In this document: positions 1 to 8,601 of the stretch, piece by piece
Layout of the letters: each line of letters begins with the position of its first letter
How positions within the stretch are numbered: position 1 is the first letter of the stretch
Source: Bacteroidales bacterium
Lineage (GTDB): Bacteria; Bacteroidota; Bacteroidia; Bacteroidales; VadinHA17
DNA: 55,805 nt
Assembly: GCA_029974835.1 (NCBI GenBank)
Contig: JARKQN010000085.1
Location: forward strand, 1-55,805
Direction: 5' to 3'
Position numbers and translations under genes: made by a program
The notes under the pieces: model-generated
The model's database searches: none
What the model saw: only the letters and a program-made list of their open reading frames with translations
Told to the model about the DNA's origin: nothing

Positions 1-427
1 CATACCTGTCGTCGTCTGTACGGTACAGCCATATCTGGTTTGCGGCCACCGAGTCGCCAAGTTCAGTCCATAAGGGAGGAGTGAACTGCTTCAGGTTATT
101 GAACGATGCAACGGCTTCCTGCGAGGAAGAGTATCCGCCGAATCTGAAGAATGCATTCTTAAAGTTGTTGGTAATAAAATTGATTTTTATCGGGGTATAA
201 TCTGCAGGTCCGAACACAGATGCCACGCTTATGATATCGCGGCTGTTGTTAATATCTGCAACTTTTTTACCGGTAGGCACATGAAACCCTTCAGTATAGT
301 ATGTCGGGGTCGTGGCCACGGGCTTGTTATTAATTGTCATTGTGCCGGAATAAACAGGTCCTGATTCCTTCGTGCAACCTGTAAGGAAAACAATCGCGAA
401 AGCCGGAAGCCAAAGCTTATTCTTCAT
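1..427 (-). CDS. Putative lipoprotein, 3' end missing at the window edge
   Basis: The reading frame starts at the ATG at 427 and runs open to the left edge, giving 142 visible codons. The N-terminus is a lipoprotein signal peptide: a short basic start, a hydrophobic core and the lipobox LTGC, which puts the lipidated Cys at residue 18. The mature part begins TKESGPVYSGTMT and is rich in Thr, Asn and aromatic residues, as expected for a beta-rich exported protein. I do not recognise the family. It lies downstream of pgk on the same strand with about 118 bases between them, including a hairpin, so it is probably transcribed separately. Export and lipidation are well supported; the function is unknown. 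Confidence 0.7.
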   Translation of the reverse strand, partial: MKNKLWLPAFAIVFLTGCTKESGPVYSGTMTINNKPVATTPTYYTEGFHVPTGKKVADINNSRDIISVASVFGPADYTPIKINFITNNFKNAFFRFGGYSSSQEAVASFNNLKQFTPPLWTELGDSVAANQIWLYRTDDDRY

Positions 428-493
428 GATTATAAAACGCAAATCCGCGATTTTTATTGCTGTACTGCGATTCAATAACTCTTTAATAGAAGA

Positions 494-517
494 GTCAGTG
501 CCGGTATGGTCACTGAC
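494..517 (-). terminator. Hairpin downstream of pgk, possible terminator
   Basis: A 7-bp perfect inverted repeat, GTCAGTG at 494-500 and CACTGAC at 511-517, has a 10-base loop. It lies 28 bases past the pgk stop. The following tract on the minus strand is only moderately T-rich, so termination is plausible but not certain. Confidence 0.4.
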
Positions 518-545
518 CCTTCTGAAAGCCGTTTAAATAATATTT

Positions 546-1808
546 CTATTCGCCTCTGATGGCTGTTATTCCCGGAAGTTTCTTTCCTTCCATATATTCG
601 AGCATTGCTCCTCCGCCGGTTGAAACATAGCTGATGCTTCCGGCAAGGTTGTATTTGTTCACGGCTGCAACGGAGTCGCCGCCGCCGACAAGGCTGTAGG
701 CACCTTTTGCCGTTGATGCTGCAATGGCCTTTGCAATGGCAACTGTTCCGGCCGAGAATTTTTCCATCTCGAATACTCCCATCGGACCGTTCCAGAGTAT
801 GGTTTTTGAATTCATAATCACCTCTGAGAACTTTTCTATAGTCTTCTCCCCGATGTCGAGACCGAGCCAGCCTTCGGGCACATTGTCGATGGCGGAAAGG
901 GAAACCTGGGCTTCATTGTCGAATTTGTCAGCGTTAACGCTGTCGACCGGAAGAAGCAGGTTTACTCCTTTTTCCTTAGCCTTATTTATAATGTTGAGAG
1001 CCAGGTCGAGCTTATCCTCTTCACACAACGATTTCCCTATTTTGCCGCCCATGGCCTTGATGAAGGTATATGTCATTCCTCCGCCTATGATGAGGTTGTC
1101 AACTTTATTAAGAAGGTTTTCAATAAGGAGAATCTTATCGGAAACCTTGGCTCCGCCCATGATAGCTGTAAACGGTTTCTGCGGGTTGTGAAGCACTCTG
1201 TCCATTGCGGCGAGCTCGCTGTTGATAAGGAATCCGAACATTTTCTTGCCGGCAGGGAAGTAATCGGCGATGACAGCAGTTGTGCCATGTGCCCTGTGAG
1301 CGGTGCCGAAAGCATCGTTTACATAGACATCGGCGTAAGAGGCGAGTTTCTGCGCAAGCACTTTCTGTTTTGCCTTCAGTTCGGCCTTGGCAGCTTTCTT
1401 TTCCTCGTCGGTGGCTGTTTCGGGGAGTATCGGTTTGCCTTCCTCCTCGGGGTAGAACCTGACATTTTCAAGCAGCAGTATCTCTCCGGGTTTAAGGGCG
1501 GCTGCTGTTTTTGCTGTTTCATCGCCAAGGCAGTCGTCGGCAAACTTCACGCTCATGCCAAGATGTTTTTCGAGAACAGGCAGGACAGGTTTCAGCGAAT
1601 ATTTTTCCTGCCGGCCTTCCGGCCTTCCGAGATGCGACATTAGTATACACGATCCGCCGTCGCCGATAATCTTCCTGATTGTCGGAAGAGCGCCCCTGAT
1701 CCTTGTATCATCTGTTACAACAAATGTCTTCTTGTCGAGCGGAACATTGAAATCGACCCTTACAATCGCTTTCAGTCCCTTGAAATTAAAATTCTCAATC
1801 TGTATCAT
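546..1808 (-). CDS. pgk: Phosphoglycerate kinase
   Basis: This enzyme interconverts 1,3-bisphosphoglycerate + ADP and 3-phosphoglycerate + ATP in glycolysis, in the cytoplasm. The 420-residue protein is full length for the Bacteroidota form. Visible signatures are VRVDFNVPL near residue 17, SHLGRPEG (about residue 59), the HRAHGT segment in the N-domain, the hinge stretch [11 protein letters not shown], and the C-domain nucleotide-binding segments WNGPMGVFE and [12 protein letters not shown] Lys/Glu-rich insertion (about residues 125-150) before the DVYVNDAFG motif fits the slightly long form. The ATG at 1808 is preceded by a roughly 100-base leader with a candidate -7 box at 1905-1912. Identification is certain. 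Confidence 0.98.
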   Translation of the reverse strand: MIQIENFNFKGLKAIVRVDFNVPLDKKTFVVTDDTRIRGALPTIRKIIGDGGSCILMSHLGRPEGRQEKYSLKPVLPVLEKHLGMSVKFADDCLGDETAKTAAALKPGEILLLENVRFYPEEEGKPILPETATDEEKKAAKAELKAKQKVLAQKLASYADVYVNDAFGTAHRAHGTTAVIADYFPAGKKMFGFLINSELAAMDRVLHNPQKPFTAIMGGAKVSDKILLIENLLNKVDNLIIGGGMTYTFIKAMGGKIGKSLCEEDKLDLALNIINKAKEKGVNLLLPVDSVNADKFDNEAQVSLSAIDNVPEGWLGLDIGEKTIEKFSEVIMNSKTILWNGPMGVFEMEKFSAGTVAIAKAIAASTAKGAYSLVGGGDSVAAVNKYNLAGSISYVSTGGGAMLEYMEGKKLPGITAIRGE

Positions 1809-1904
1809 ATTATCGTATTTAATGTTAGCCGTTATTCAGCCTTGCAGGCCTGCATGCCGTTCAGACCTTTCCGGTCTTTAAAGCTGTGATTTAAAACCGG
1901 TTTA

Positions 1905-1912
1905 CAAACCTA
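1905..1912 (-). promoter_or_regulatory. Candidate -7 box for pgk
   Basis: Read on the minus strand this is TAGGTTTG, a full match to the Bacteroidota sigma-70 -7 consensus TAnnTTTG. It lies about 97 bases upstream of the pgk start. No well-placed -33 TTTG was found. The leader contains short GC-rich palindromes. Confidence 0.4.
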
Positions 1913-2010
1913 CTTAATTTTTGTCAATTTGTGAAGCTGCAAACCTTAAAAGAAGACATGGAATCTTATTTTTAAAGTTCGTATTAATTTAGAAACAGTC
2001 CAAATAACAG

Positions 2011-2018
2011 TATCTTTG
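2011..2018 (+). promoter_or_regulatory. Candidate -7 box for the DUF5916 gene
   Basis: TATCTTTG matches the Bacteroidota consensus TAnnTTTG and is preceded by TTTA at 1988-1991 with 19 bases between. It lies about 50 bases before the chosen ATG at 2067 and supports the internal start over the longer frame beginning at 2016, which would overlap the -7 box. Confidence 0.55.
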
Positions 2019-2066
2019 CATCAAAATTTTTGTCTGCACGTCTTTATTCCTGAAATCAGACTTGAA

Positions 2067-4715
2067 ATGAAAAGAATTTTGATTGCGTCACTGTTTGTGA
2101 TATTGCTTGCAGGAATCGGCAATGCCCAGGAAGGTGTAACGGATTCAAAGAAAAAATACAAAGCGGAGAAGATACCCGGCGCTCCGGAAATTGACGGAGT
2201 GCTGGATGAGGAGGTTTGGCAGAAGGGCGTATGGCTTGATGATTTTATACAGCACGAACCCTATAACGGCCGTCCTTCGACCCAGAGAACCGAATTCAAG
2301 ATTCTGTTTGATGATAATAACCTTTATGTCGCAATTAAAGCATTCGACAGCGCCCCCGACAGCATAGTAAACAGGCTGACCAGGAGGGATCAGGCCGATG
2401 GCGACCTTGCGGGAGTGATTATTGACAGTTTTCACGACCAGAGAACAGGTTTCCTCTTCGGAGTGAGCTCCGCCGGCGTGAAATATGACATTCTCTTTTC
2501 TAACGACGGGCAGAATGAAGATCCTTCATGGGACCCCAACTGGTGGGTTAAAACATCTGTTAACGGTGAAGGATGGATTGCTGAAATGAAAATACCCTTC
2601 AGCCAGCTTAGGTTCGAAAAAAATTCAGGAGATGTATGGGGGCTACAGGTTGCAAGGGTCATTTACCGTAACAACGAAACCACATTCTGGCAGCATATCC
2701 CGAAAGATGCTCCGGGATTCATTCACCTTATTGGCGAGATGACAGGACTGGAAGAGATTAAGCCCCGTAAAATATTTGATGTTACGCCCTACGGTGTTGC
2801 ACGGGCCGAAACATTCAAAGCTGAACCGGAAAACCCATTCCTTTCAAAAGGCAGAAGATATGGTCTGAATGGCGGTATAGACGCCAAAATAGGGGTAACA
2901 AACAATATGACCATGGACCTTACCATCAATCCCGATTTCGGACAGGTTGAGGCCGACCCTTCGGAAGTAAACCTGACTGCCTATGAAACTTTCTTCAGGG
3001 AAAAACGCCCCTTTTTCATCGAAGGAAACAACATAACAAATTTCGGCCTTGGACTTGGTGACGGTGACGTTGGCAACGACAATCTTTTTTATTCCAGAAG
3101 AATCGGAAGAAGGCCGCAGGGTTATCCCGACCTCGAAGACGGGTGGAATGCTGACGTTCCGACGGCAACAACAATTCTCGGAGCAGCCAAGCTTACGGGT
3201 AAGACGCAGAATGGCCTCTCCCTGGGTTTTGTTGAAGCAGTAACGGCTGAAGAAAAAGCCGAAATTGACACCGTCGGAGGATCACGCATGTTTGAACCGG
3301 TTGAGCCTCTTACAAACTATTTTGTAGGAAGAGTGCAGAAAGACATAAATGAAGGCAACACAATCATCGGAGGAATTTTTACAAGCACCAACAGAAGACT
3401 GGACGAAAACCTTGCCTCCTTTTTACATAAAAATGCCTTTACCGGAGGAATCGACTTTACACAGTATTTTAAAAAGAAGAGCTGGATGTTTAACATTAAC
3501 ACAGCGTTCAGCAATGTTTCCGGTACAAAAGAGGCTCTTGAACTTACACAGCGATCCTCAGCCCGCTATTACCAGCGCCCCGACAACGACTATGTAAAAT
3601 TCGACCCCAACCGCACATCTCTTTTCGGTTCGGGAGGGAGAATGCAGTTAATAAAACTTGACGGACACTGGAACTTCATGGCAGCCACAATCTGGAAAAC
3701 ACCGGGTTTCGAAACTAATGACCTTGGCTTTATACGTGAGGCCGACCAGATACTAACCGTATTGTGGGCCGCATACAACCAGTGGGAACCAAAGGGTATA
3801 TACAGGAGGTACAGACTCAACGGGGATATCTATTTTGTAAATAATTTCGGAGGGGAATGGGTTTCCAAAGGGCTGGAGTACAACGGAAATATAACCTTTA
3901 AGAACTTCTGGATGGCCTGGGGCGGAGGCAATATAAGCACCTCACAGCTCTCTACGGGAATGCTTAGGGGCGGACCGATGATGAAACTTCCCGGCAACGT
4001 GAACGGCAGAATAGGATTCTCAACCGACTCAAGGAAAAAAATAGTGGCGGAAGTGTTCACAAATGTATCCAAAGGGCTTGAAAACAATTCCGCCAACTGG
4101 AATATTGGCACTGAACTGTCCGCAAAACCAACCAATTACCTGCGTTTTTCCTTAGACCCCTCATTTAACAAGTCCAACACGGATCTGCAGTATGTAACCA
4201 AAAAATCTTTCTCAGGAGAGGACAGATACATTTTTGCACATATAGACCGCAAAACGCTTATGGCTTCTTTCAGGGTAAACCTGAATCTTAGTCCCGACCT
4301 TACACTGCAGTACTGGGGCCAGCCGTTTATCGCCACCGGGAAATACAGCGAATTCAAATACATCACAAATCCGATGGCCGATAAATTCACCGACAGATTC
4401 CATATTTATGAAGGCAATGAAATCAGCTTCGATGCAGATAATTATAATATAGATGAAAACAAGGACGGTACCGTCGACTATTCCTTCGGCAAACGCGATT
4501 TCAACGTGCAGGAGTTCCTTTCCAACATGGTTCTCAGGTGGGAATTTAACCCCGGGTCGTCTGTCTACATTGTCTGGAGTCAGTCGAGAAGCTGTTATAA
4601 CGACACAGGGGAAATGGATGTCTTTAACGACCTGGGCGATCTGTTCAACTGTAAAGACAACAAACCCCACAATGTTTTTCTTGTAAAGTTCAGTTACAGG
4701 TTCGGACTGAGATAA
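2067..4715 (+). CDS. DUF5916 outer-membrane protein with CBM9-like domain
   Basis: An exported 882-residue protein. The start at 2067 gives a clean signal peptide (MKRILIASLFVILLAGIGNA, cleavage near AQ). After it comes a CBM9/DOMON-like beta-sandwich (about residues 30-230), with the family hallmark GAPEIDGVLDEEVW followed by a stretch ending LYVAIKAFDS. The remaining roughly 600 residues match the DUF5916 family, with the recognisable segments TINPDFGQVEADPSEVNLT and RPFFIEG, and end in alternating aromatic strands finishing YRFGLR, typical of an outer-membrane beta-barrel. The family's substrate is not established; carbohydrate or peptide interaction at the surface is inference. It has its own promoter candidate and is followed by a ChaN-like gene on the same strand. 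Confidence 0.88.
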   Translation: MKRILIASLFVILLAGIGNAQEGVTDSKKKYKAEKIPGAPEIDGVLDEEVWQKGVWLDDFIQHEPYNGRPSTQRTEFKILFDDNNLYVAIKAFDSAPDSIVNRLTRRDQADGDLAGVIIDSFHDQRTGFLFGVSSAGVKYDILFSNDGQNEDPSWDPNWWVKTSVNGEGWIAEMKIPFSQLRFEKNSGDVWGLQVARVIYRNNETTFWQHIPKDAPGFIHLIGEMTGLEEIKPRKIFDVTPYGVARAETFKAEPENPFLSKGRRYGLNGGIDAKIGVTNNMTMDLTINPDFGQVEADPSEVNLTAYETFFREKRPFFIEGNNITNFGLGLGDGDVGNDNLFYSRRIGRRPQGYPDLEDGWNADVPTATTILGAAKLTGKTQNGLSLGFVEAVTAEEKAEIDTVGGSRMFEPVEPLTNYFVGRVQKDINEGNTIIGGIFTSTNRRLDENLASFLHKNAFTGGIDFTQYFKKKSWMFNINTAFSNVSGTKEALELTQRSSARYYQRPDNDYVKFDPNRTSLFGSGGRMQLIKLDGHWNFMAATIWKTPGFETNDLGFIREADQILTVLWAAYNQWEPKGIYRRYRLNGDIYFVNNFGGEWVSKGLEYNGNITFKNFWMAWGGGNISTSQLSTGMLRGGPMMKLPGNVNGRIGFSTDSRKKIVAEVFTNVSKGLENNSANWNIGTELSAKPTNYLRFSLDPSFNKSNTDLQYVTKKSFSGEDRYIFAHIDRKTLMASFRVNLNLSPDLTLQYWGQPFIATGKYSEFKYITNPMADKFTDRFHIYEGNEISFDADNYNIDENKDGTVDYSFGKRDFNVQEFLSNMVLRWEFNPGSSVYIVWSQSRSCYNDTGEMDVFNDLGDLFNCKDNKPHNVFLVKFSYRFGLR

Positions 4716-4739
4716 CCACGGTAGCATAAATATCATTTT

Positions 4740-4785
4740 GTCATTACCGGGTTTTTGGTTTCCTTTGACCTGACCCGGAAATGAC
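4740..4785 (+). repeat. 13-bp inverted repeat ending 3 bases before the ChaN-like start
   Basis: The left arm at 4740-4752 and the right arm at 4773-4785 are reverse complements at 12 of 13 positions, with a 20-base loop. The right arm stops 3 bases short of the ATG at 4789, so the folded RNA would enclose the ribosome-binding region. No T-tract follows, which argues against a simple terminator for the upstream gene. Confidence 0.6.
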
Positions 4786-4788
4786 ATT

Positions 4789-5664
4789 ATGAAAACATTA
4801 TTTTCCCTATTTCTCCTCGCCTTAACGCCGGCACTCTCTGCCCAGGATAAACCCGCCTACAGGATTTTCAACAGCGAGGGTAAGCCTGTAACTTATGCAG
4901 ATATGATTAAATCTGCCTCAGGCGCAGATGTTGTATTCTTCGGCGAGCTTCACGATGATCCGATTGCTCACTGGCTGGAGCTTGAGGTTTCGAAAAGCCT
5001 TTTTGACCAGAAAAAAGGAAATATTGTGCTTGGAGCGGAAATGTTTGAGACAGACAACCAGCTCCTGCTCGATGAATACCTGAAAGGGGTTTATGACGCT
5101 GCCAGGTTTGAAGCCGAGGCAAAACTGTGGAACAATTATAAAACCGATTACAAGCCGCTGGTGGAATTTGCCAGGGCGAACGGAATTCCTTTCATTGCGA
5201 CCAACGTACCAAGACGCTATGCAAATGTTGTTAACAGGAAAGGATTTGAGGGGCTTGATTCACTTTCGGCTGAAGCAAAAAAATACATCGCACCCCTTCC
5301 TCTGCTTTATGATCCGGAGCTTAAAGGCTACAAGGATATGCTGAAGATGGAAGGGATGGGAGGTCCGATGCAGGCTCATGCCACGGCAAACCTGCCAAAG
5401 GCGCAGGCCCTTAAGGATGCAACAATGGCCCATTTTATTCTAAAGAACAGGGATAACGATAAAATATTTGTACATTTCAACGGTTCATACCATTCAAGTA
5501 ATTTTGAAGGAATTGTCTGGTATCTGCTTAAGGCAAACCCTTCACTTAAAATTTTGACTATTGAAACTGTAAGGCAGAAGGACACATCAGAACCCGGAAA
5601 GGCAAATCTTAAAATTGCATCGTTTATAATAGTTATTCCCGAAACAATGACCCGCACATACTAA
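4789..5664 (+). CDS. ChaN-family (DUF399) putative haem/iron-related protein
   Basis: A 291-residue exported protein with signal peptide MKTLFSLFLLALTPALSA. The mature part carries ChaN/DUF399 hallmarks: VVFFGELHDDPIAH at about residues 48-61 with conserved Glu and His, a central EMFETDNQ segment, and HFNGSYHS near the C-terminus. ChaN of Campylobacter binds haem and is linked to iron uptake; whether this homologue does so is inference. There is no lipobox Cys, so it is probably soluble in the periplasm. It follows the DUF5916 gene by 73 bases and is preceded by a hairpin that could mask its start. Confidence 0.85.
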   Translation: MKTLFSLFLLALTPALSAQDKPAYRIFNSEGKPVTYADMIKSASGADVVFFGELHDDPIAHWLELEVSKSLFDQKKGNIVLGAEMFETDNQLLLDEYLKGVYDAARFEAEAKLWNNYKTDYKPLVEFARANGIPFIATNVPRRYANVVNRKGFEGLDSLSAEAKKYIAPLPLLYDPELKGYKDMLKMEGMGGPMQAHATANLPKAQALKDATMAHFILKNRDNDKIFVHFNGSYHSSNFEGIVWYLLKANPSLKILTIETVRQKDTSEPGKANLKIASFIIVIPETMTRTY

Positions 5665-5673
5665 AACGCCGGG

Positions 5674-6108
5674 TCACTCACTTTTTGTGGTGAATTTCTC
5701 AACGTTCTGCGAGTAAACCTGGGCAGTGTTAATAAGAACATAGGCCTTGAAGAAGTATTGCGTACCGGGCTCGAGACCGGTGAACGGGATTGAGAATATA
5801 CCGGTATCGGGCGGGTGTTTTATGGAGTTTGTGTCGGACGGGTTGAATAACGCCGTTTTTGAAAGCTCAATTCCGTATTCAAGTATCTTCTGGTTGCCCG
5901 TCCAGATAATCCTGCCTTTCAGCAATGCCGAACTGGTTGTAATATCCGCATCCTCCGCCTTCAGCGTGGTTAGTTTTGGCATAAGCACATAATCATCATC
6001 GCATGCAAAAGGAAGGATGAGCAGTGTCAGGAACAACAGCGGGATTATTAATCTGCGGATTAACGGTACAGATCGGTATTTCATGCTTTTGCCTGTTTGC
6101 GGATTCAT
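5674..6108 (-). CDS. Fibronectin-type-III-like lipoprotein
   Basis: A small 144-residue lipoprotein, or 136 residues if it starts at the ATG at 6084, which gives a more compact signal peptide. The signal ends in LPFAC, placing the lipid-attachment Cys at residue 36 (28 from the alternative start), followed by Asp residues (DDDYV), which favour surface or inner-membrane retention. The mature part looks like one Fn3-type beta-sandwich: LKAEDADITTSSALLKGRI, then IEYGIELSKT-like strands and LEPGTQYFFKAYV, the typical G-strand of Bacteroidota Fn3 domains. No catalytic motif is visible. It converges on the ChaN-like gene with 9 bases between the stops. The function is unknown; binding or adhesion is a guess. 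Confidence 0.75.
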   Translation of the reverse strand: MNPQTGKSMKYRSVPLIRRLIIPLLFLTLLILPFACDDDYVLMPKLTTLKAEDADITTSSALLKGRIIWTGNQKILEYGIELSKTALFNPSDTNSIKHPPDTGIFSIPFTGLEPGTQYFFKAYVLINTAQVYSQNVEKFTTKSE

Positions 6109-6170
6109 GGTGACTGGTTTAAACCTGCAAAATAAACAATAAAATCCGTTGTTTCAACAGGGGTTTAAGT

Positions 6171-6206
6171 CTTGCAGGTCGTGCAAGTCATGCAGGTCGT
6201 ACAGGC
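6171..6206. repeat. Four imperfect 9-bp tandem repeats
   Basis: The units CTTGCAGGT, CGTGCAAGT, CATGCAGGT and CGTACAGGC run head to tail in the gap between the Fn3 lipoprotein and tonB. They are non-coding on both strands. Confidence 0.6.
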
Positions 6207-6240
6207 CTTAAAAAAGATCATTGAGGCCTAAAGTGTAAAT

Positions 6241-6290
6241 CTCCCTCGCCCCCTCGCCCTCTCGCCCCCTCGCCCCCTCGCTCCCTCGCC
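6241..6290. repeat. 8-bp tandem repeat (CGCCCCCT), about six units
   Basis: Units of consensus CGCCCCCT run from 6247 to 6286 with variants CGCCCTCT and CGCTCCCT, plus partial copies at both ends. The tract is pure pyrimidine apart from the G of each unit, and lies about 100 bases upstream of the tonB start. The intergenic region 6109-6391 contains this array, the 9-bp array and otherwise AT-rich sequence. Confidence 0.85.
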
Positions 6291-6391
6291 TTTGGCACCA
6301 TATTTGCCCGTTTTAATTAAGAGGCGCCTCTTTAATGAGACAGTAAAGATTGACCTGTAAAACATTTATTAACCGTTAAAAACTGTTTCAT

Positions 6392-7165
6392 ATGAAGAGG
6401 AAAAATGAAAAGGTTCCCGGGTTAGACGAGATAGTCTTCGAGAACCGCAACAAAGAGTACGGAGCATACGATATCCGTAAGCATTACCTGCCGTCGCTTT
6501 CTTACTCGCTGTTAGGCGGAACAGCGTTTTTTATCCTGCTTGTCCTGCTTTTCTCCTTCTCTTCAAGGGGAGATGTAAAAGCAGTGGACAGTAAGGAAAT
6601 AGTTATAGTAATTGAAACTGATTCGACAATCAGGGCGCTGGAGAAAATCATTCCTCCTGATCCCGAACTTCCAAAACCCGAAACCAGATCGTTCAGGTAT
6701 CTGCCCCCTGAGGTTGTTGACACTCTGCTGGAAACAGACATCACACTTGCACCCGTCGGTCTTCTCGACTCTGTAATCAACAAACCTGTTGATGAAGTTA
6801 TAGAACCTGTGGAAGAACCGGATCCTGTTGTGACAGTTGAACCCGAACCCGTTGTGTGGGTGGAAGAGATGCCTGAATTTCCGGGAGGAGAAGCAGCCCT
6901 TTTAAGGTTCATAAATGAAAACGTAAAATACCCCGAAGAGGCAGTGGAGAACAACCTGGAGGGAAGAGTGGTAGTAAGGTTTGTAGTTTCTGCCGATGGC
7001 ACTGTTAAGAGGGCAGAGCTACTGAAAGGTGTACATCCGGTTCTGGACAGCGAGGCCCTGAGAGTTGTATCTCTGATGCCGAAATGGAGACCCGGGAAAC
7101 AAAATGGCACTTCTGTTCCGGTATGGTTCTCGGTTCCTGTGAAATTTGAACTGAAGAGGTACTGA
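6392..7165 (+). CDS. tonB: Energy transducer TonB
   Basis: This inner-membrane protein passes proton-motive force from ExbBD to TonB-dependent outer-membrane transporters such as the SusC homologue in this window. The 257-residue protein has the Bacteroidota N-terminus (FENRNKEYGAYDIRKHY, residues 16-32), one membrane helix at about 36-57, and a long periplasmic spacer rich in Pro, Glu and Val with repeats such as EPVEEPDP (about 105-155). The C-terminal TonB domain (about 160-257) begins EMPEFPGGEAALLRFI and ends in PVWFSVPVKFEL. No exbB or exbD is adjacent, so it is a stand-alone tonB. Two tandem-repeat arrays lie upstream. Confidence 0.95.
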   Translation: MKRKNEKVPGLDEIVFENRNKEYGAYDIRKHYLPSLSYSLLGGTAFFILLVLLFSFSSRGDVKAVDSKEIVIVIETDSTIRALEKIIPPDPELPKPETRSFRYLPPEVVDTLLETDITLAPVGLLDSVINKPVDEVIEPVEEPDPVVTVEPEPVVWVEEMPEFPGGEAALLRFINENVKYPEEAVENNLEGRVVVRFVVSADGTVKRAELLKGVHPVLDSEALRVVSLMPKWRPGKQNGTSVPVWFSVPVKFELKRY

Positions 7166-7211
7166 ATAAATTCCTTCCGGCCGGGAAGGGAGAGATAAAG
7201 CCTTCATTTTA

Positions 7212-7219
7212 TATATTTG
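7212..7219 (+). promoter_or_regulatory. Candidate -7 box for the HExxH gene
   Basis: TATATTTG is a full match to TAnnTTTG, 26 bases upstream of the ATG at 7246. No convincing -33 element was seen. Confidence 0.4.
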
Positions 7220-7245
7220 CCTGGCAGAAATTACCGGAAGGGTTT

Positions 7246-7713
7246 ATGCTTAGGCGTGTCAGACGGCTTGCAGATAAAATAATCAGGGATTCTTTCCCCC
7301 TGCTTCAGGGCACAAGGATCTGTTTCATTGTTGCACCTTTCAGATTTTATGCGCTTTCCCTGTGGATACCGCATATTATCAGGCTTGTGATTATCAGCAC
7401 AAGGGTGAGACAGATGACCGATTTTGTGATTACGGGGATTATTGCCCACGAATTATGCCACCAGGAAAGATATCTGACAATGGGCACGACACGCTACCTC
7501 AGATTTGCGGTCGGTTACCTCTTTTCAGACAAGGCAAGAACCGAAGAGGAGAGGGCCACCGACTTTCTTACCATTGAAAAAGGCTATGCACGCGAACTTC
7601 ATGAGCTTACCCTGATCTCCCGCGCCGATGCACACCATAAAACAATCATCGGCAATTACCTTACCCCTGAGGAAATCATCGGACATGCACTTAAATCAGG
7701 GAAATGGAATTAA
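7246..7713 (+). CDS. Small putative metallopeptidase-like protein with HExxH motif
   Basis: A 155-residue protein I cannot place in a named family. Residues 68-72 read HELCH, a perfect HExxH zinc-metallopeptidase motif preceded by a hydrophobic stretch (FVITGIIA), as in the active-site helix of gluzincins. Thirty residues on, EERATDFL resembles the ExxxD glutamate-ligand segment of that group. The N-terminus is basic and amphipathic with no cleavable signal; hydrophobic runs at about 24-52 could associate with membrane. It lies between tonB and plsC, on the same strand, with its own candidate promoter. Zinc binding and proteolysis are inference from motifs; the protein could equally be a degenerate or regulatory member. 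Confidence 0.65.
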   Translation: MLRRVRRLADKIIRDSFPLLQGTRICFIVAPFRFYALSLWIPHIIRLVIISTRVRQMTDFVITGIIAHELCHQERYLTMGTTRYLRFAVGYLFSDKARTEEERATDFLTIEKGYARELHELTLISRADAHHKTIIGNYLTPEEIIGHALKSGKWN

Positions 7714-7845
7714 AAACCCAAAGCCGTCGGGAACCAATTACTGCGGCAAGGTATTGTATCAAAACAAATAATATTTACATTTAAGCCGGGCATTAAAACC
7801 TGTTCAGCTACGGACCTGACCAGCTACATACCATCCAGGCAAAGA

Positions 7846-8601
7846 GTGCACAGGGTACTTTCAGTACCTGCATTCGGAATCCTCTACCTTTTTACCGCAT
7901 TAATGGTTTTGGCGGGATTGCCTTTTCTTTACATGAGAATAAAACCGGTAGTGAGATCCATGATGCGTTTCTGGGCCAGAGGTATATTTTTTCTCCTTGG
8001 AAAGAAAATTGAAGTAAAGGGAAGGGAGAACATCCGAAACACAAACCGTTATATCCTTATTGCCAACCACTCCAGCCTTTTTGATATTGTTGCCATCGTG
8101 TCGGTTATTCCGGATATTGCATGGTTTGGTCATGAGCGTCTTATGAAAATACCCGTATTCAGGCAGGTGCTTGTCCTGACGGATTACATTCCGATGAGAA
8201 AAACGACAGTCAGGAACACTAAAGAAATGCTCAATGAGCTTCTGTCCCGTTCCCGAAACCGAAACATCGCCATTTTCCCCGAGGGTACTCGCACAACCAA
8301 TGGAAAAATCAATGATTTCTACAGGGGGTTTATCATACTTCTCCGCACAACCAGCATTAACATCGTGCCTGTTACCTTAAACGGTTTTTTCAGGTTTAAA
8401 CCTAAAATCAGGTCATATATCGATTTCAGTGCACACCTTCAAATGGTAATCCATCGTCCCATTGAGAGTGACGAACTTGTAAACCTTACTGATAGTGAAA
8501 TAGCATCAAAAGTCAGGCAAATTATTGAATCTGCCCTGGTTGAAGACCATTCGATTCCACTTGAAGAGATTAAAATGAACCCCCAAATAATTGAAAAATG
8601 A
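7846..8601 (+). CDS. plsC: 1-acyl-sn-glycerol-3-phosphate acyltransferase (PlsC family)
   Basis: Transfers an acyl chain to lysophosphatidic acid to make phosphatidic acid at the inner membrane. An N-terminal membrane segment spans about residues 5-30. Acyltransferase motif I is NHSSLFD (74-80, catalytic His75 and Asp80), and motif III is FPEGTRT (144-150). The GTG at 7846 is the best visible start; the frame stays open upstream to 7714 without an ATG, so the true start could be a little earlier. The stop overlaps the start of the lipid kinase gene by 4 bases, which indicates co-translation of two phospholipid-related enzymes. Confidence 0.88.
   Translation: MHRVLSVPAFGILYLFTALMVLAGLPFLYMRIKPVVRSMMRFWARGIFFLLGKKIEVKGRENIRNTNRYILIANHSSLFDIVAIVSVIPDIAWFGHERLMKIPVFRQVLVLTDYIPMRKTTVRNTKEMLNELLSRSRNRNIAIFPEGTRTTNGKINDFYRGFIILLRTTSINIVPVTLNGFFRFKPKIRSYIDFSAHLQMVIHRPIESDELVNLTDSEIASKVRQIIESALVEDHSIPLEEIKMNPQIIEK

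Noticed and set aside
6241-6290. CRISPR array
   Set aside because: The units are 8 bp with no spacers, and no cas genes are present in the window.
6502-7110. 202-codon minus-strand frame opposite tonB
   Set aside because: Ser/Thr-rich antisense shadow of the Pro/Glu/Val-rich TonB spacer, with no family match and no start signals.
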